Assembly (NCBI RefSeq): GCF_025151995.1
Contig: NZ_CP102290.1
Span: forward strand, 2,356,001 to 2,420,000
Reading direction: 5' to 3'
Origin: Ruminococcus gauvreauii
GTDB taxonomy: Bacteria; Bacillota; Clostridia; Lachnospirales; Lachnospiraceae
DNA: 64,000 nucleotides
In this document: piece after piece, positions 8,883 to 15,543 of the stretch
Layout of the letters: every line of letters begins with the position of its first letter
Position numbering within the stretch: position 1 is the stretch's first letter
Translations under genes and position numbers: made by a program
The notes under the pieces: model-generated
What the model saw: only the letters and a program-made list of their open reading frames with translations
What the model was told of the DNA's origin: nothing
The model's database searches: none

Positions 8883-8930
8883 CAGAACAGAAGCAGGCTC
8901 ATCATCCGGATTCTGTGGTACAAGCTGTCC
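8766..8930 (-). repeat. Right arm of hsdS inverted repeat
   Basis: Reverse complement of 7454-7618 (about 92% identical by eye, identical over 8780-8814 approx.). Homology to hsdS stops abruptly at about 8930, where unrelated sequence and then an istB remnant begin, so the cassette boundary is sharp. Confidence 0.85.
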
Positions 8931-9031
8931 AAGTATAGGAAATCAGTATTCCGGAGGTGATATATGCGGCAGAGCCGCCCTCCAAGAGAAGAGTAGCTCC
9001 GGGAGGGGGAACGCCGATTAATGGGTTACAA

Positions 9032-9235
9032 TTATTCGCTTAATGCCGGATCCAGTCCATATACTTCTCTCATGGAGCGGTAGTTAGAAGGATCAGTCGG
9101 AACGATGTTAATCTTATAGGCATCGTGTTTGATGCGATCAAGAATGGCTTCGGCAAGAGGGCTGTCATCGCCGCCGAGCTGGTCGTACCATCCGCTTGGG
9201 TCGTACTGTGAGCAGAAGATCGTAGAGGATCGGTA
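9032..9235 (-). pseudogene. IS21-family istB remnant (C-terminal fragment)
   Basis: Read on the minus strand this encodes RSSTIFCSQYDPSGW, then LAEAILDRIKHDAYKINI and NYRSMREVYGLDPALSE before a TAA stop. This is the typical C-terminal part of the IS21 transposition helper ATPase IstB, including its SQ..P..W and DRI.H.A motifs. Two codons upstream there is an in-frame TAA (9236-9238), and no Walker region or istA is nearby. It is therefore the debris of an insertion sequence left at the right edge of the hsd island. A short shadow frame on the same strand hides it from ORF calling. Confidence 0.75.
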
Positions 9236-9273
9236 TTAACCGACACCCCCATTTCTGTGCGAAGATTTACTTT

Positions 9274-10107
9274 CTAACGGATAGCTTCGAAAAAGTAGTG
9301 GTTGAACAGTTCAAGTTCATCATACATGATGCCGTGTGCACTGTCCGGCAGTGTGATCAGCACGGAACCGGGGATGTTTTCGTGTTGGATCCGGGCAAGG
9401 TCACTGGAGACTACGGTGTCTTTTGCTCCGTGTATGATCCAGGTGGGGACTTGAACAAAGCGGAGATCTTCACGGCCGTCTTCGTCGCGCAGCGCAATTG
9501 CTGACTGGACGGTGCCGATTCCGGAGGCACTCAGTGAGATATCCTGGAACCAGTTTTTTACGGGATCAGAATGATCCGAGGCGAACAGCTGATTGTGACT
9601 GAAATCATAGGCCAGCTGAGGCCGGTCGGTCATTGCCTGTTCGATCAACTGGTTAACATAAGAACGAGTCAATCCATAGGGGAAACCGGGACGCCTGGTC
9701 CAGCTCGGTGCTGCAGCCGCCAGCAGAATCAGTTTTCTGACCCCATATCCCCGAAACAGGCGCATGTACCGGAGGACGATGGCTCCGCCCATGGAAAAGC
9801 CGGTCAGGATAAAATGACGAAGTCCGAGGGCATTTACGACATGGTAGATATCGCGCGCCATTTGATCGTAGCAGTAGCCGCAGACCGGCGTATCAGAATT
9901 TCCAAATCCGCGAAGATCCAGTGTGACAACGCGGTACCCCATATAAACCAGCCGCTCTGTCTGATATTCATAAATCTTATGGGAAAGCGGCCAGCCGTGT
10001 ATCAGAAGAATCGTTTTGGAACAGCGTGGATTATAGTCATAAACTGCAATGCGTGTTCCGTCATTTGATAAAACGCTGCGCCGGAATGGTGGTGCCTGAG
10101 TTCGCAT
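9274..10107 (-). CDS. Alpha/beta hydrolase
   Basis: Cytosolic serine hydrolase of the chloroperoxidase/esterase-like group; substrate unknown. The oxyanion region HGWP (37-40), nucleophile elbow GFSMGG (103-108, Ser105), acid Asp230 in HGAKD and base His258 in DSAHG form a complete triad. At 277 residues it is full length, without signal peptide. It lies 107 bp downstream of a LysR gene on the same strand, so it may be co-transcribed with or controlled by that regulator. This is the first gene with the higher G+C look of the rest of the window. Confidence 0.88.
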   Translation of the reverse strand: MRTQAPPFRRSVLSNDGTRIAVYDYNPRCSKTILLIHGWPLSHKIYEYQTERLVYMGYRVVTLDLRGFGNSDTPVCGYCYDQMARDIYHVVNALGLRHFILTGFSMGGAIVLRYMRLFRGYGVRKLILLAAAAPSWTRRPGFPYGLTRSYVNQLIEQAMTDRPQLAYDFSHNQLFASDHSDPVKNWFQDISLSASGIGTVQSAIALRDEDGREDLRFVQVPTWIIHGAKDTVVSSDLARIQHENIPGSVLITLPDSAHGIMYDELELFNHYFFEAIR

Positions 10108-10214
10108 ATCGTTTCCTCACTTTTCTGATATTTTGCGCAGGCAGTGTTTCCAAGTGCGGTTTGATACCTTCCTGCATGTTATCATATGCAGGAGCGATCT
10201 TAAATGACAGGAAA

Positions 10215-11135
10215 TCATGTGCATGCAGGTGCAGTTAGATGCGGCGCTGTGATTTCAACGTCAGGGAATCCGCTGGCAATGTCCAAAAGCTCCTTTATAA
10301 AGGCATTCGTGTGGTCATCTGTCTGATGACCATCCTCCATGACCGCGTAGCACATTCTGGATTCCGGCATATCTTCGATCGGAAATGTTTTGAAACAATT
10401 CTTCTCCATCAATGCGTGGGCGATCGTGGAAGGCACGATTGCCCATGCGTTTTTTAAATGCAGAAAGTGTGCGAAAAGTGACATGTTGTCAAGCGATACC
10501 TTTACCCGTGCATTGGAGCCGAACCAGTAATCATGCCACATGAGAAATGCATTGCTCCAGGGTATATAGATCTCATTTTCTGCGTCAAGATCCGATGGAG
10601 ACAGTGATTCATCGTAGGCAGCTGAGTCTGAACAGATAAAAGTCATGCGTTCCTTAAACAGCGGAATCGTCTGCACTCTGCGGAAAAAGTGCGGATTTGC
10701 GATGAATGCGAGATCTACTTCATGGTTTTCAACCGCGCGGTAGGCGGCATTGGAGCGCAGAGTCACAACATCGAGACTGCAGGAGGCATGTCTGTTCAGG
10801 AAGTTTGCGCATACCTGGGGCATAAAACAGACATTGAGACTGTCCACATTAGAGAGACGGAATGTTGTGACCGGGTCCAGGCTGCTGATGTTCTGTGTCT
10901 CCTGCCACAGCTGCATCCATTTTCTGGCGACAGGGATAAAACGTCTTCCGGATTCTGTCAGCAGTGTGCTGCGGACTCCCTTGCGCCGGATGATGAGCGT
11001 TGTACCGAGCTCTTCCTCCAGACGGGACAGACGATGGCTCAGTGCGGGCTGTGAGGTGTAGAGCTGTTCCGCCGCTTTGGAGAGTGATTCGCAGGATGTG
11101 ATTGTCAAGAAAGTCTGGATATCCTGATAGTTCAT
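10215..11135 (-). CDS. LysR-family transcriptional regulator
   Basis: Residues 1-60 are the LysR winged HTH (MNYQDIQTFLTI, then LYTSQPALSHRLSRLEEELG). The remainder is the periplasmic-binding-like effector domain, ending at residue 306. It is divergent from the YoaK-type gene at 11257 and upstream of the hydrolase at 10107, either of which may be its target. ATP-free one-component regulator; effector cannot be read from sequence. Start ATG is preceded by AGGAGG on the minus strand. Confidence 0.92.
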   Translation of the reverse strand: MNYQDIQTFLTITSCESLSKAAEQLYTSQPALSHRLSRLEEELGTTLIIRRKGVRSTLLTESGRRFIPVARKWMQLWQETQNISSLDPVTTFRLSNVDSLNVCFMPQVCANFLNRHASCSLDVVTLRSNAAYRAVENHEVDLAFIANPHFFRRVQTIPLFKERMTFICSDSAAYDESLSPSDLDAENEIYIPWSNAFLMWHDYWFGSNARVKVSLDNMSLFAHFLHLKNAWAIVPSTIAHALMEKNCFKTFPIEDMPESRMCYAVMEDGHQTDDHTNAFIKELLDIASGFPDVEITAPHLTAPACT

Positions 11136-11150
11136 ATCGATCCTCCTGTA

Positions 11151-11169
11151 ATATAAAAGTTATTTATAT
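11151..11169. promoter_or_regulatory. Palindrome in the LysR/YoaK divergent region
   Basis: ATATAAA (11151-11157) and TTTATAT (11163-11169) are perfect arms with 5 bp between, containing the T-N11-A pattern of LysR boxes. It lies just upstream of the lysR start codon, where autoregulatory sites usually are. The A/T richness makes chance occurrence possible. Confidence 0.35.
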
Positions 11170-11256
11170 TATATGGATAAAATACCGAATTTACAATATT
11201 TAGTTTCGTGATTATAATAAACAGAGATCATATGAAAGGGAGACAGGAACAGGGAT

Positions 11257-11991
11257 ATGAAACAGAAACTGGATACATGGGTACAGTTTACGATGACGTT
11301 CATCGGGGGATTTGTGGGAATCTATGCGCTTATGAACCACTGTGATCTTTTCGGGTCAGCACAGACTGCCAACATGATCGGAATTGTCACGGGTGTGATT
11401 GGACGTGATGTTTATGAAGTGCTGCTGCGGGTGCTCGGCCTGCTCGTCTACATGGCGGGACTGGTCTGTGCAGCTGCTGTCAGACATACGAAGATCAATA
11501 TCAGATGGTTTAGCCTGGGAGTGGACGCGGTATGTGTTTTCGGTGTCGGGTTTTTCCCTGACAGCGTCAATCATTTCGTGGCATTGTATCCGCTGTTCTT
11601 TATGACTGCGGTTCAATGGAACGCATTTCAGGGGGCAGAAGGGTATCAGAGCTCCTGCATTTTTTCTACCAACAATCTGCGTCAGTTTACAGAATCCATA
11701 GTAGAATATCTGTTTGACAAAGACCGGTCACATCTGGGAAAGACGAGATTTTACGGCACAGTGCTGCTCGCCTTTCATGCAGGAGCCGCGGCGGGATATC
11801 TGGCAGGTGTCAGTCTGGGTGTCAGAGCATCCTGGATTTGTCTCTTACCTGTCCTGACGGCAGCTGTGCTGGTGTCAAAGAGTGCTCTGCCTGAGAGAGA
11901 ATGCTGTCCGGCCCCATTAAAAACAGACGATATCCGTTCTCTTTCAGCCAGTTCTGCCGGTTTTTGTAATCCGGTAAAATGGACTCGATAA
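11257..11991 (+). CDS. YoaK/DUF1275-family membrane protein
   Basis: Polytopic membrane protein with about six hydrophobic segments. The family hallmarks are visible: FIGGFVGIYALMNH...F.SAQTANMI near the N-terminus, MTAVQWNAFQGAEGY near residues 120-135 and STNNLRQFTES. Function in the family is not established; small-molecule transport has been suggested. The last ~55 residues (from 11822) overlap the metallopeptidase gene on the other strand and look unlike family tails (Ser-rich, Cys-containing), so the natural end may have been lost and replaced by read-through into antisense sequence. Confidence 0.8.
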   Translation: MKQKLDTWVQFTMTFIGGFVGIYALMNHCDLFGSAQTANMIGIVTGVIGRDVYEVLLRVLGLLVYMAGLVCAAAVRHTKINIRWFSLGVDAVCVFGVGFFPDSVNHFVALYPLFFMTAVQWNAFQGAEGYQSSCIFSTNNLRQFTESIVEYLFDKDRSHLGKTRFYGTVLLAFHAGAAAGYLAGVSLGVRASWICLLPVLTAAVLVSKSALPERECCPAPLKTDDIRSLSASSAGFCNPVKWTR

Positions 11992-12280
11992 TTGCATAAA
12001 ATTTCGCCGAATGATTCATTTCCCTGAGATGGGCAAGTTCATGGACCACAACGTAATCTACGATCTCATCCGGTGCCAGCAAAAGGCGCCAGTTGAAATT
12101 GAGATTGCGTCTGGAGCTGCAGCTTCCCCATCTTGTTTTCTGCTCTCTGACTGTGATGCGGTTGTAAGTGACACTCATGAGGCGGCTGTAATATAATGCT
12201 TTTCTGCTGAAAACCTGGTGCGCTTTCATATAAATCATATCTTTTTGCCTTCCATTTTCTAATCGGTGATCATTCCTCAT
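11822..12280 (-). CDS. YgjP-like (M48/DUF45) metallopeptidase, short form
   Basis: Putative zinc metallopeptidase. RITVREQKTRWGSCSS and the zinc motif HELAH with a downstream NHSAKFY region are the catalytic signature of YgjP/DUF45 proteins. Family members usually have about 230 residues and begin with a conserved beta-rich IRSxRKT segment; here the protein starts only ~45 residues before the RWGSC motif, so the N-terminal half is missing. The family normally ends near ENGYRL, and the last ~38 residues overlap yoaK-type coding sequence. It may be an N-terminally truncated gene or a genuine short version. Confidence 0.7.
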   Translation of the reverse strand: MRNDHRLENGRQKDMIYMKAHQVFSRKALYYSRLMSVTYNRITVREQKTRWGSCSSRRNLNFNWRLLLAPDEIVDYVVVHELAHLREMNHSAKFYAIIESILPDYKNRQNWLKENGYRLFLMGPDSILSQAEHSLTPAQLPSGQVRDKSRML

Positions 12281-12364
12281 TACAGTTTCCTCCGGATATT
12301 CTGAAAATATCTTTCATTATAATCGGTCTCCCTTGATTTGCAAACCCCTATGTCTGTATAAAGA

Positions 12365-12422
12365 TTGACAGAGGGGGTATAATTTTATATAGTATAAATG
12401 CAAATGATTAGCATGTGCATTT
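12365..12422 (+). promoter_or_regulatory. Promoter and Fur/Zur-type operator of the zinc operon
   Basis: A promoter with -35 TTGACA (12365-12370), 17 bp and -10 TATAGT (12388-12393) is followed at once by an imperfect palindrome AAATGCA (12396-12402) ... TGCATTT (12416-12422) whose centre reads AATGATTAGCAT. This matches the A/T-rich Fur-superfamily operator style and covers the transcription start, so the Fur-like protein encoded next probably represses its own operon when metal is plentiful. Confidence 0.6.
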
Positions 12423-12439
12423 TGTCGAAAGGAATTCTT

Positions 12440-12895
12440 ATGTGTGGAAAAAATCATAAAGATACAGAACAGCTGATATGGTCCAATGGTTTTCGTAAGA
12501 CAAAGCAGCGGGAAGAGGTATGCCGGCTCCTGATGGAAGCGGATATGCCGCTGAGTGCGGTACAGATATATAAGAAGATGAAGGGGTACTCACAGGAGGA
12601 GGGACACGCACTCTCCACTGTATACAGGATTATGGCGGCTATGGAGGAACGCAGCCTTGTGACGAAGACATTTCTGATAGGCGGAGACGTTGCCTATTAC
12701 CAGTGGAATCACGGGGAGCACGAGCATTATGCTATCTGCCTGAACTGTCACAGGCGTATCCCGATATCCAAGTGTCCGTTTGAACAGAATCTGATCCGGC
12801 TGGATGAGGATGGATTCCGTATTACAGGACATAAGATAGAAATCTTCGGTTATTGTAAAACGTGCAGTGAGGAGAGAGGAAGTCTTAATGAATAA
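12440..12895 (+). CDS. zur: Fur-family metalloregulator, probably zinc-responsive (Zur)
   Basis: Winged-helix metal sensor repressing uptake genes. The HTH region (MPLSAVQIYKKM...LSTVYRIMAAMEE) precedes the dimer domain with metal ligands HGEHEHY and two structural zinc CxxC pairs (CLNCH, CKTC). I use the ATG at 12440 (MCGKNHK), with GAAAGGA upstream; the longer frame from 12398 would begin inside the operator. Its gene overlaps the start of znuA by 8 bases, and the whole znuACB follows, which favours Zur over Fur or PerR. Metal specificity is inferred from context. Confidence 0.85.
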   Translation: MCGKNHKDTEQLIWSNGFRKTKQREEVCRLLMEADMPLSAVQIYKKMKGYSQEEGHALSTVYRIMAAMEERSLVTKTFLIGGDVAYYQWNHGEHEHYAICLNCHRRIPISKCPFEQNLIRLDEDGFRITGHKIEIFGYCKTCSEERGSLNE

Positions 12896-13817
12896 GGTAA
12901 AAATGTCCGTACTGACGATGGTCAGTCTCATGCTGTGTCTGACAGGATGTCAAAACAGTGCGGATGAGATCAGACAGGCAAAGCAGGAGGGGGAGCTCAC
13001 CGTTGTGACGAGTTTCTATCCGATGTATGATTTTGCCGTTAAGGTGGGAGGAGAGAAGGTCAGAGTGGTTAATCTGGTTCCGGCAGGAACAGAGCCGCAC
13101 GACTGGGAGCCTGCTCCCGCTGATATCGCCAGCCTTGAACAGGCGGAAGTATTTGTCTATAACGGTGCGGGAATGGAACACTGGGTGGAGGACGTTATGA
13201 AAGCCCTTGAAAATGAATCACTTATTCAGGTGGAGGCGTCAGACGGAATCACGCTTTTGGAGAGTGATCATTCACATTCGGACGGGGAAGAAGACATGTG
13301 TGATCCGCATGTGTGGCTGGACCCCATGAATGCCAGAGCCGAGATGAGTAATATTCTGGATGCGTTTGTGGAAGCCGATCCGGAACATGCAGATTACTAT
13401 AAAAAACGTTTTGATACGTACGCTGCAGGGTTTGAGAAACTGGACAGGGAATTCACAGAAGGGTTGTCTCAGATGACAGACCGGAATGTCATTGTGGCGC
13501 ATGAGGCATTCGGCTATCTCTGCAGTGCCTACAGCCTGAATCAGATCGGAATCGAAGGCCTCTCACCCGATTCGGAGCCGGATCCGGCGAGGATGGAGGA
13601 GATCGTACGGTTTGCGAAGGAAAACCACGTGCGTACGGTGTTTTTTGAAGAACTGGTAAGTCCCAAAGTGGCAGAGACGATTGCCCGTGAGATAGGGGCC
13701 GATACACAGGTATTGAATCCTCTGGAGGGGCTCAGTGAAGAGCAGCTGGAGGCGGGAGAAGATTATATGTCCGTCATGAGAGATAATCTCGAAGTGCTGC
13801 AGAATGCATTAAAATAG
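12888..13817 (+). CDS. znuA: Zinc ABC transporter substrate-binding lipoprotein
   Basis: Cluster A-I metal-binding lipoprotein (ZnuA/AdcA/TroA family) delivering Zn(II) to the permease at the outer face of the membrane. Signal peptide ends in lipobox LTGC (Cys21). The family ligand-containing segments are visible: TEPHDWEP, a short His/Asp-rich loop (SDHSHSDGEED) followed by DPHVWLDP, VAHEAFGYL and the C-terminal FFEELVSP. The His-rich loop favours zinc. Start at 12888 overlaps the zur stop, with GGAGAGAGGA upstream; a longer frame from 12867 is unlikely. Confidence 0.9.
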   Translation: MNKVKMSVLTMVSLMLCLTGCQNSADEIRQAKQEGELTVVTSFYPMYDFAVKVGGEKVRVVNLVPAGTEPHDWEPAPADIASLEQAEVFVYNGAGMEHWVEDVMKALENESLIQVEASDGITLLESDHSHSDGEEDMCDPHVWLDPMNARAEMSNILDAFVEADPEHADYYKKRFDTYAAGFEKLDREFTEGLSQMTDRNVIVAHEAFGYLCSAYSLNQIGIEGLSPDSEPDPARMEEIVRFAKENHVRTVFFEELVSPKVAETIAREIGADTQVLNPLEGLSEEQLEAGEDYMSVMRDNLEVLQNALK

Positions 13818-13832
13818 GAAAGAAGGTACGAT

Positions 13833-14498
13833 ATGAATGTGATTGATATCCGTGACCTCTCATTTGCTTACGGGGATGAGAAGGTGCTGCGTGAGGTTTC
13901 CCTTCAGGTCGCACAGGGGGAATACGCGGTGCTGCTGGGTGAGAACGGGACGGGAAAGAGTACATTTTTGAAACTTCTGCTGGGAGAACTGAAACCTCAG
14001 CAGGGAACGATCTGTCTGTTTGGCGGTGATACGAGAAAGGTGTTTCATGCGGATAAGATCGGATACGTTCCGCAGAACAGTATTTCCCTGAACCCCTTTT
14101 TCCCGGCAACCGTGGAGGAAATCGTACTCACCAATCTGTATTCTCAGATCGGATGGTTCCGGCTGCCCGGGAAAAAGCAGAGACAGCAGGCGGCAACGGC
14201 GCTGCGCTGGGCAGGCATGGAGGAATACAGAAAAAGCAGGATCGGAGAATTGTCCGGAGGGCAGCAGCAGCGAGTCATGCTGGCGAGGGCACTGGTGGGA
14301 AATCCGGAACTTCTGGTGCTGGATGAACCGACCACCGGTGTCGATACCGCTTCTGTGAAAGAATTGTATCAAACGCTTGAGAGATTAAACCGGGAGGAGG
14401 GCGTGACCATTCTGATGGTGACGCATGCCTCCGTGAAGGAGTGCGCCGGCATCAGCCGGATTTATCATATGGAGGAAGGACAGGTGGTGGAACGATGA
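13833..14498 (+). CDS. znuC: Zinc ABC transporter ATP-binding protein
   Basis: Cytosolic ATPase energising the zinc importer. Walker A GENGTGKST (36-44), signature LSGGQ (140-144), Walker B LLVLDEP (160-166) and the switch His in MVTHAS are intact. The 221-residue length is normal for ZnuC. It starts 15 bp after znuA and its stop overlaps the znuB start (ATGA), so the three genes form one translationally linked operon. Confidence 0.9.
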   Translation: MNVIDIRDLSFAYGDEKVLREVSLQVAQGEYAVLLGENGTGKSTFLKLLLGELKPQQGTICLFGGDTRKVFHADKIGYVPQNSISLNPFFPATVEEIVLTNLYSQIGWFRLPGKKQRQQAATALRWAGMEEYRKSRIGELSGGQQQRVMLARALVGNPELLVLDEPTTGVDTASVKELYQTLERLNREEGVTILMVTHASVKECAGISRIYHMEEGQVVER

Positions 14499-15292
14499 GT
14501 ATGCTGGAGTATGGATTTATGCAGCGGGCGTTTATCGTAGGCATTCTTCTCGCTGTCATTACCCCCTGTATCGGAATCACGATCGTATTAAAGCGGATGT
14601 CCATGATCGGTGATGCGCTGTCACATTCATCACTTGCCGGCGTCGCAGCAGGGCTTCTGCTCGGCATTAATCCGGTGCTTGGGGCGGGCGTACTGTGTAT
14701 CATCGCAGCGCTGAGTATAGAGGCGATCCGGAAAAAGCTGCCGCGCTATTCGGAGATGGCGATCGCCATTGTCATGTCCGCAGGTATCGGCCTGGCAGGC
14801 GTGCTGTCGGGGTTTGTGAAAAACACTGCTAATTTCAACAGTTTCCTGTTCGGGAGCATCGTGTCTATAAGCACAGGGGAGATGGCGATGGTCTGTCTGG
14901 TCAGCGTTGTCGTGCTGGCCGCTGTACTGCTTTTGTACAAGGAATTGTTTTACATTGGATTTGATGAAAATGCAGCGAGGATCTCCGGGGTTCCTGTTAA
15001 GACCGTGAACTTTATCTTCACTGTCCTGACGGCCCTGACGATCTCCATTGCGTCCAGAACGGTTGGGACGCTGATCGTCTCCTCGATGCTGGTAGTGCCT
15101 GTGGCCTGCGGGATGCAGGTGGGGAGAAGTTACCGGTCAGTACTGCTGTGGGCCATTGGTTTTGCACTGCTTTCTACAGTTGCCGGCCTGACGCTGTCAT
15201 ATTATACGGGGCTGAAACCGGGTGGAACGATCGTACTGATCGGGGTTGTATGTTTTGTGGCCGCTGTGCTTTTGAAGAGAATTCGCCGCTGA
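14495..15292 (+). CDS. znuB: Zinc ABC transporter permease
   Basis: ABC-3 family permease with about eight hydrophobic segments. Typical motifs include GDALSHSSLAGVAAG near residues 42-57 and the C-terminal YYTGLKPGGTIVLI. Start ATG 14495 overlaps the znuC stop; the longer frame from 14441 runs back through znuC and is not used. Together with ZnuA and ZnuC it forms the membrane channel for Zn(II). Mn(II) is the main alternative substrate. Confidence 0.9.
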   Translation: MSMLEYGFMQRAFIVGILLAVITPCIGITIVLKRMSMIGDALSHSSLAGVAAGLLLGINPVLGAGVLCIIAALSIEAIRKKLPRYSEMAIAIVMSAGIGLAGVLSGFVKNTANFNSFLFGSIVSISTGEMAMVCLVSVVVLAAVLLLYKELFYIGFDENAARISGVPVKTVNFIFTVLTALTISIASRTVGTLIVSSMLVVPVACGMQVGRSYRSVLLWAIGFALLSTVAGLTLSYYTGLKPGGTIVLIGVVCFVAAVLLKRIRR

Positions 15293-15319
15293 GAATGGGT
15301 TTCCATTTTCAGCGTTTTT
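15287..15319 (+). terminator. Terminator of the zur-znuACB operon
   Basis: A 12-bp stem (15287-15298 with 15303-15314, one G-U) and GTTT loop precede TTTTT. Its left arm includes the znuB stop codon, ending the operon tightly. Confidence 0.85.
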
Positions 15320-15399
15320 CTGGTAAGCAGGAGTGGAAAAAGATACGGGCTGGGAATTAAAAATGGATTATGGTAAAATGGTATATGCATAAAAAATGG

Positions 15400-15445
15400 T
15401 CCCTTATTCCGGAGGTATAATAAATGATAGGCATACAATAAGGGA
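15400..15445 (+). promoter_or_regulatory. Leader with inverted repeat and possible 5-codon leader peptide
   Basis: TCCCTTATT (15400-15408) and AATAAGGGA (15437-15445) are perfect 9-bp arms. Between them a GGAGG (15410-15414) precedes ATG ATA GGC ATA CAA TAA (15424-15441), a potential MIGIQ peptide whose stop lies in the right arm. This could be a translation-sensing leader for the exporter genes, as known for several drug-efflux ABC genes, but a further TTGACA at 15466-15471 suggests transcription may begin downstream. Rest of 15320-15543: nothing else seen. Confidence 0.3.
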
Positions 15446-15543
15446 AAGAAACGTTGAGTCTTTTATTGACAGACAACTAAATTAATTTGATGAATAATAA
15501 GGTTCTTAAACCATCTGCCGGAATCGGGGAAGGAGTTTACATA

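Noticed and set aside
8883..9031. A further hsdS cassette or recombinase gene
   Set aside because: Beyond 8930 neither strand shows TRD or recombinase-like sequence; this stretch appears non-coding apart from the istB remnant that begins at 9032.
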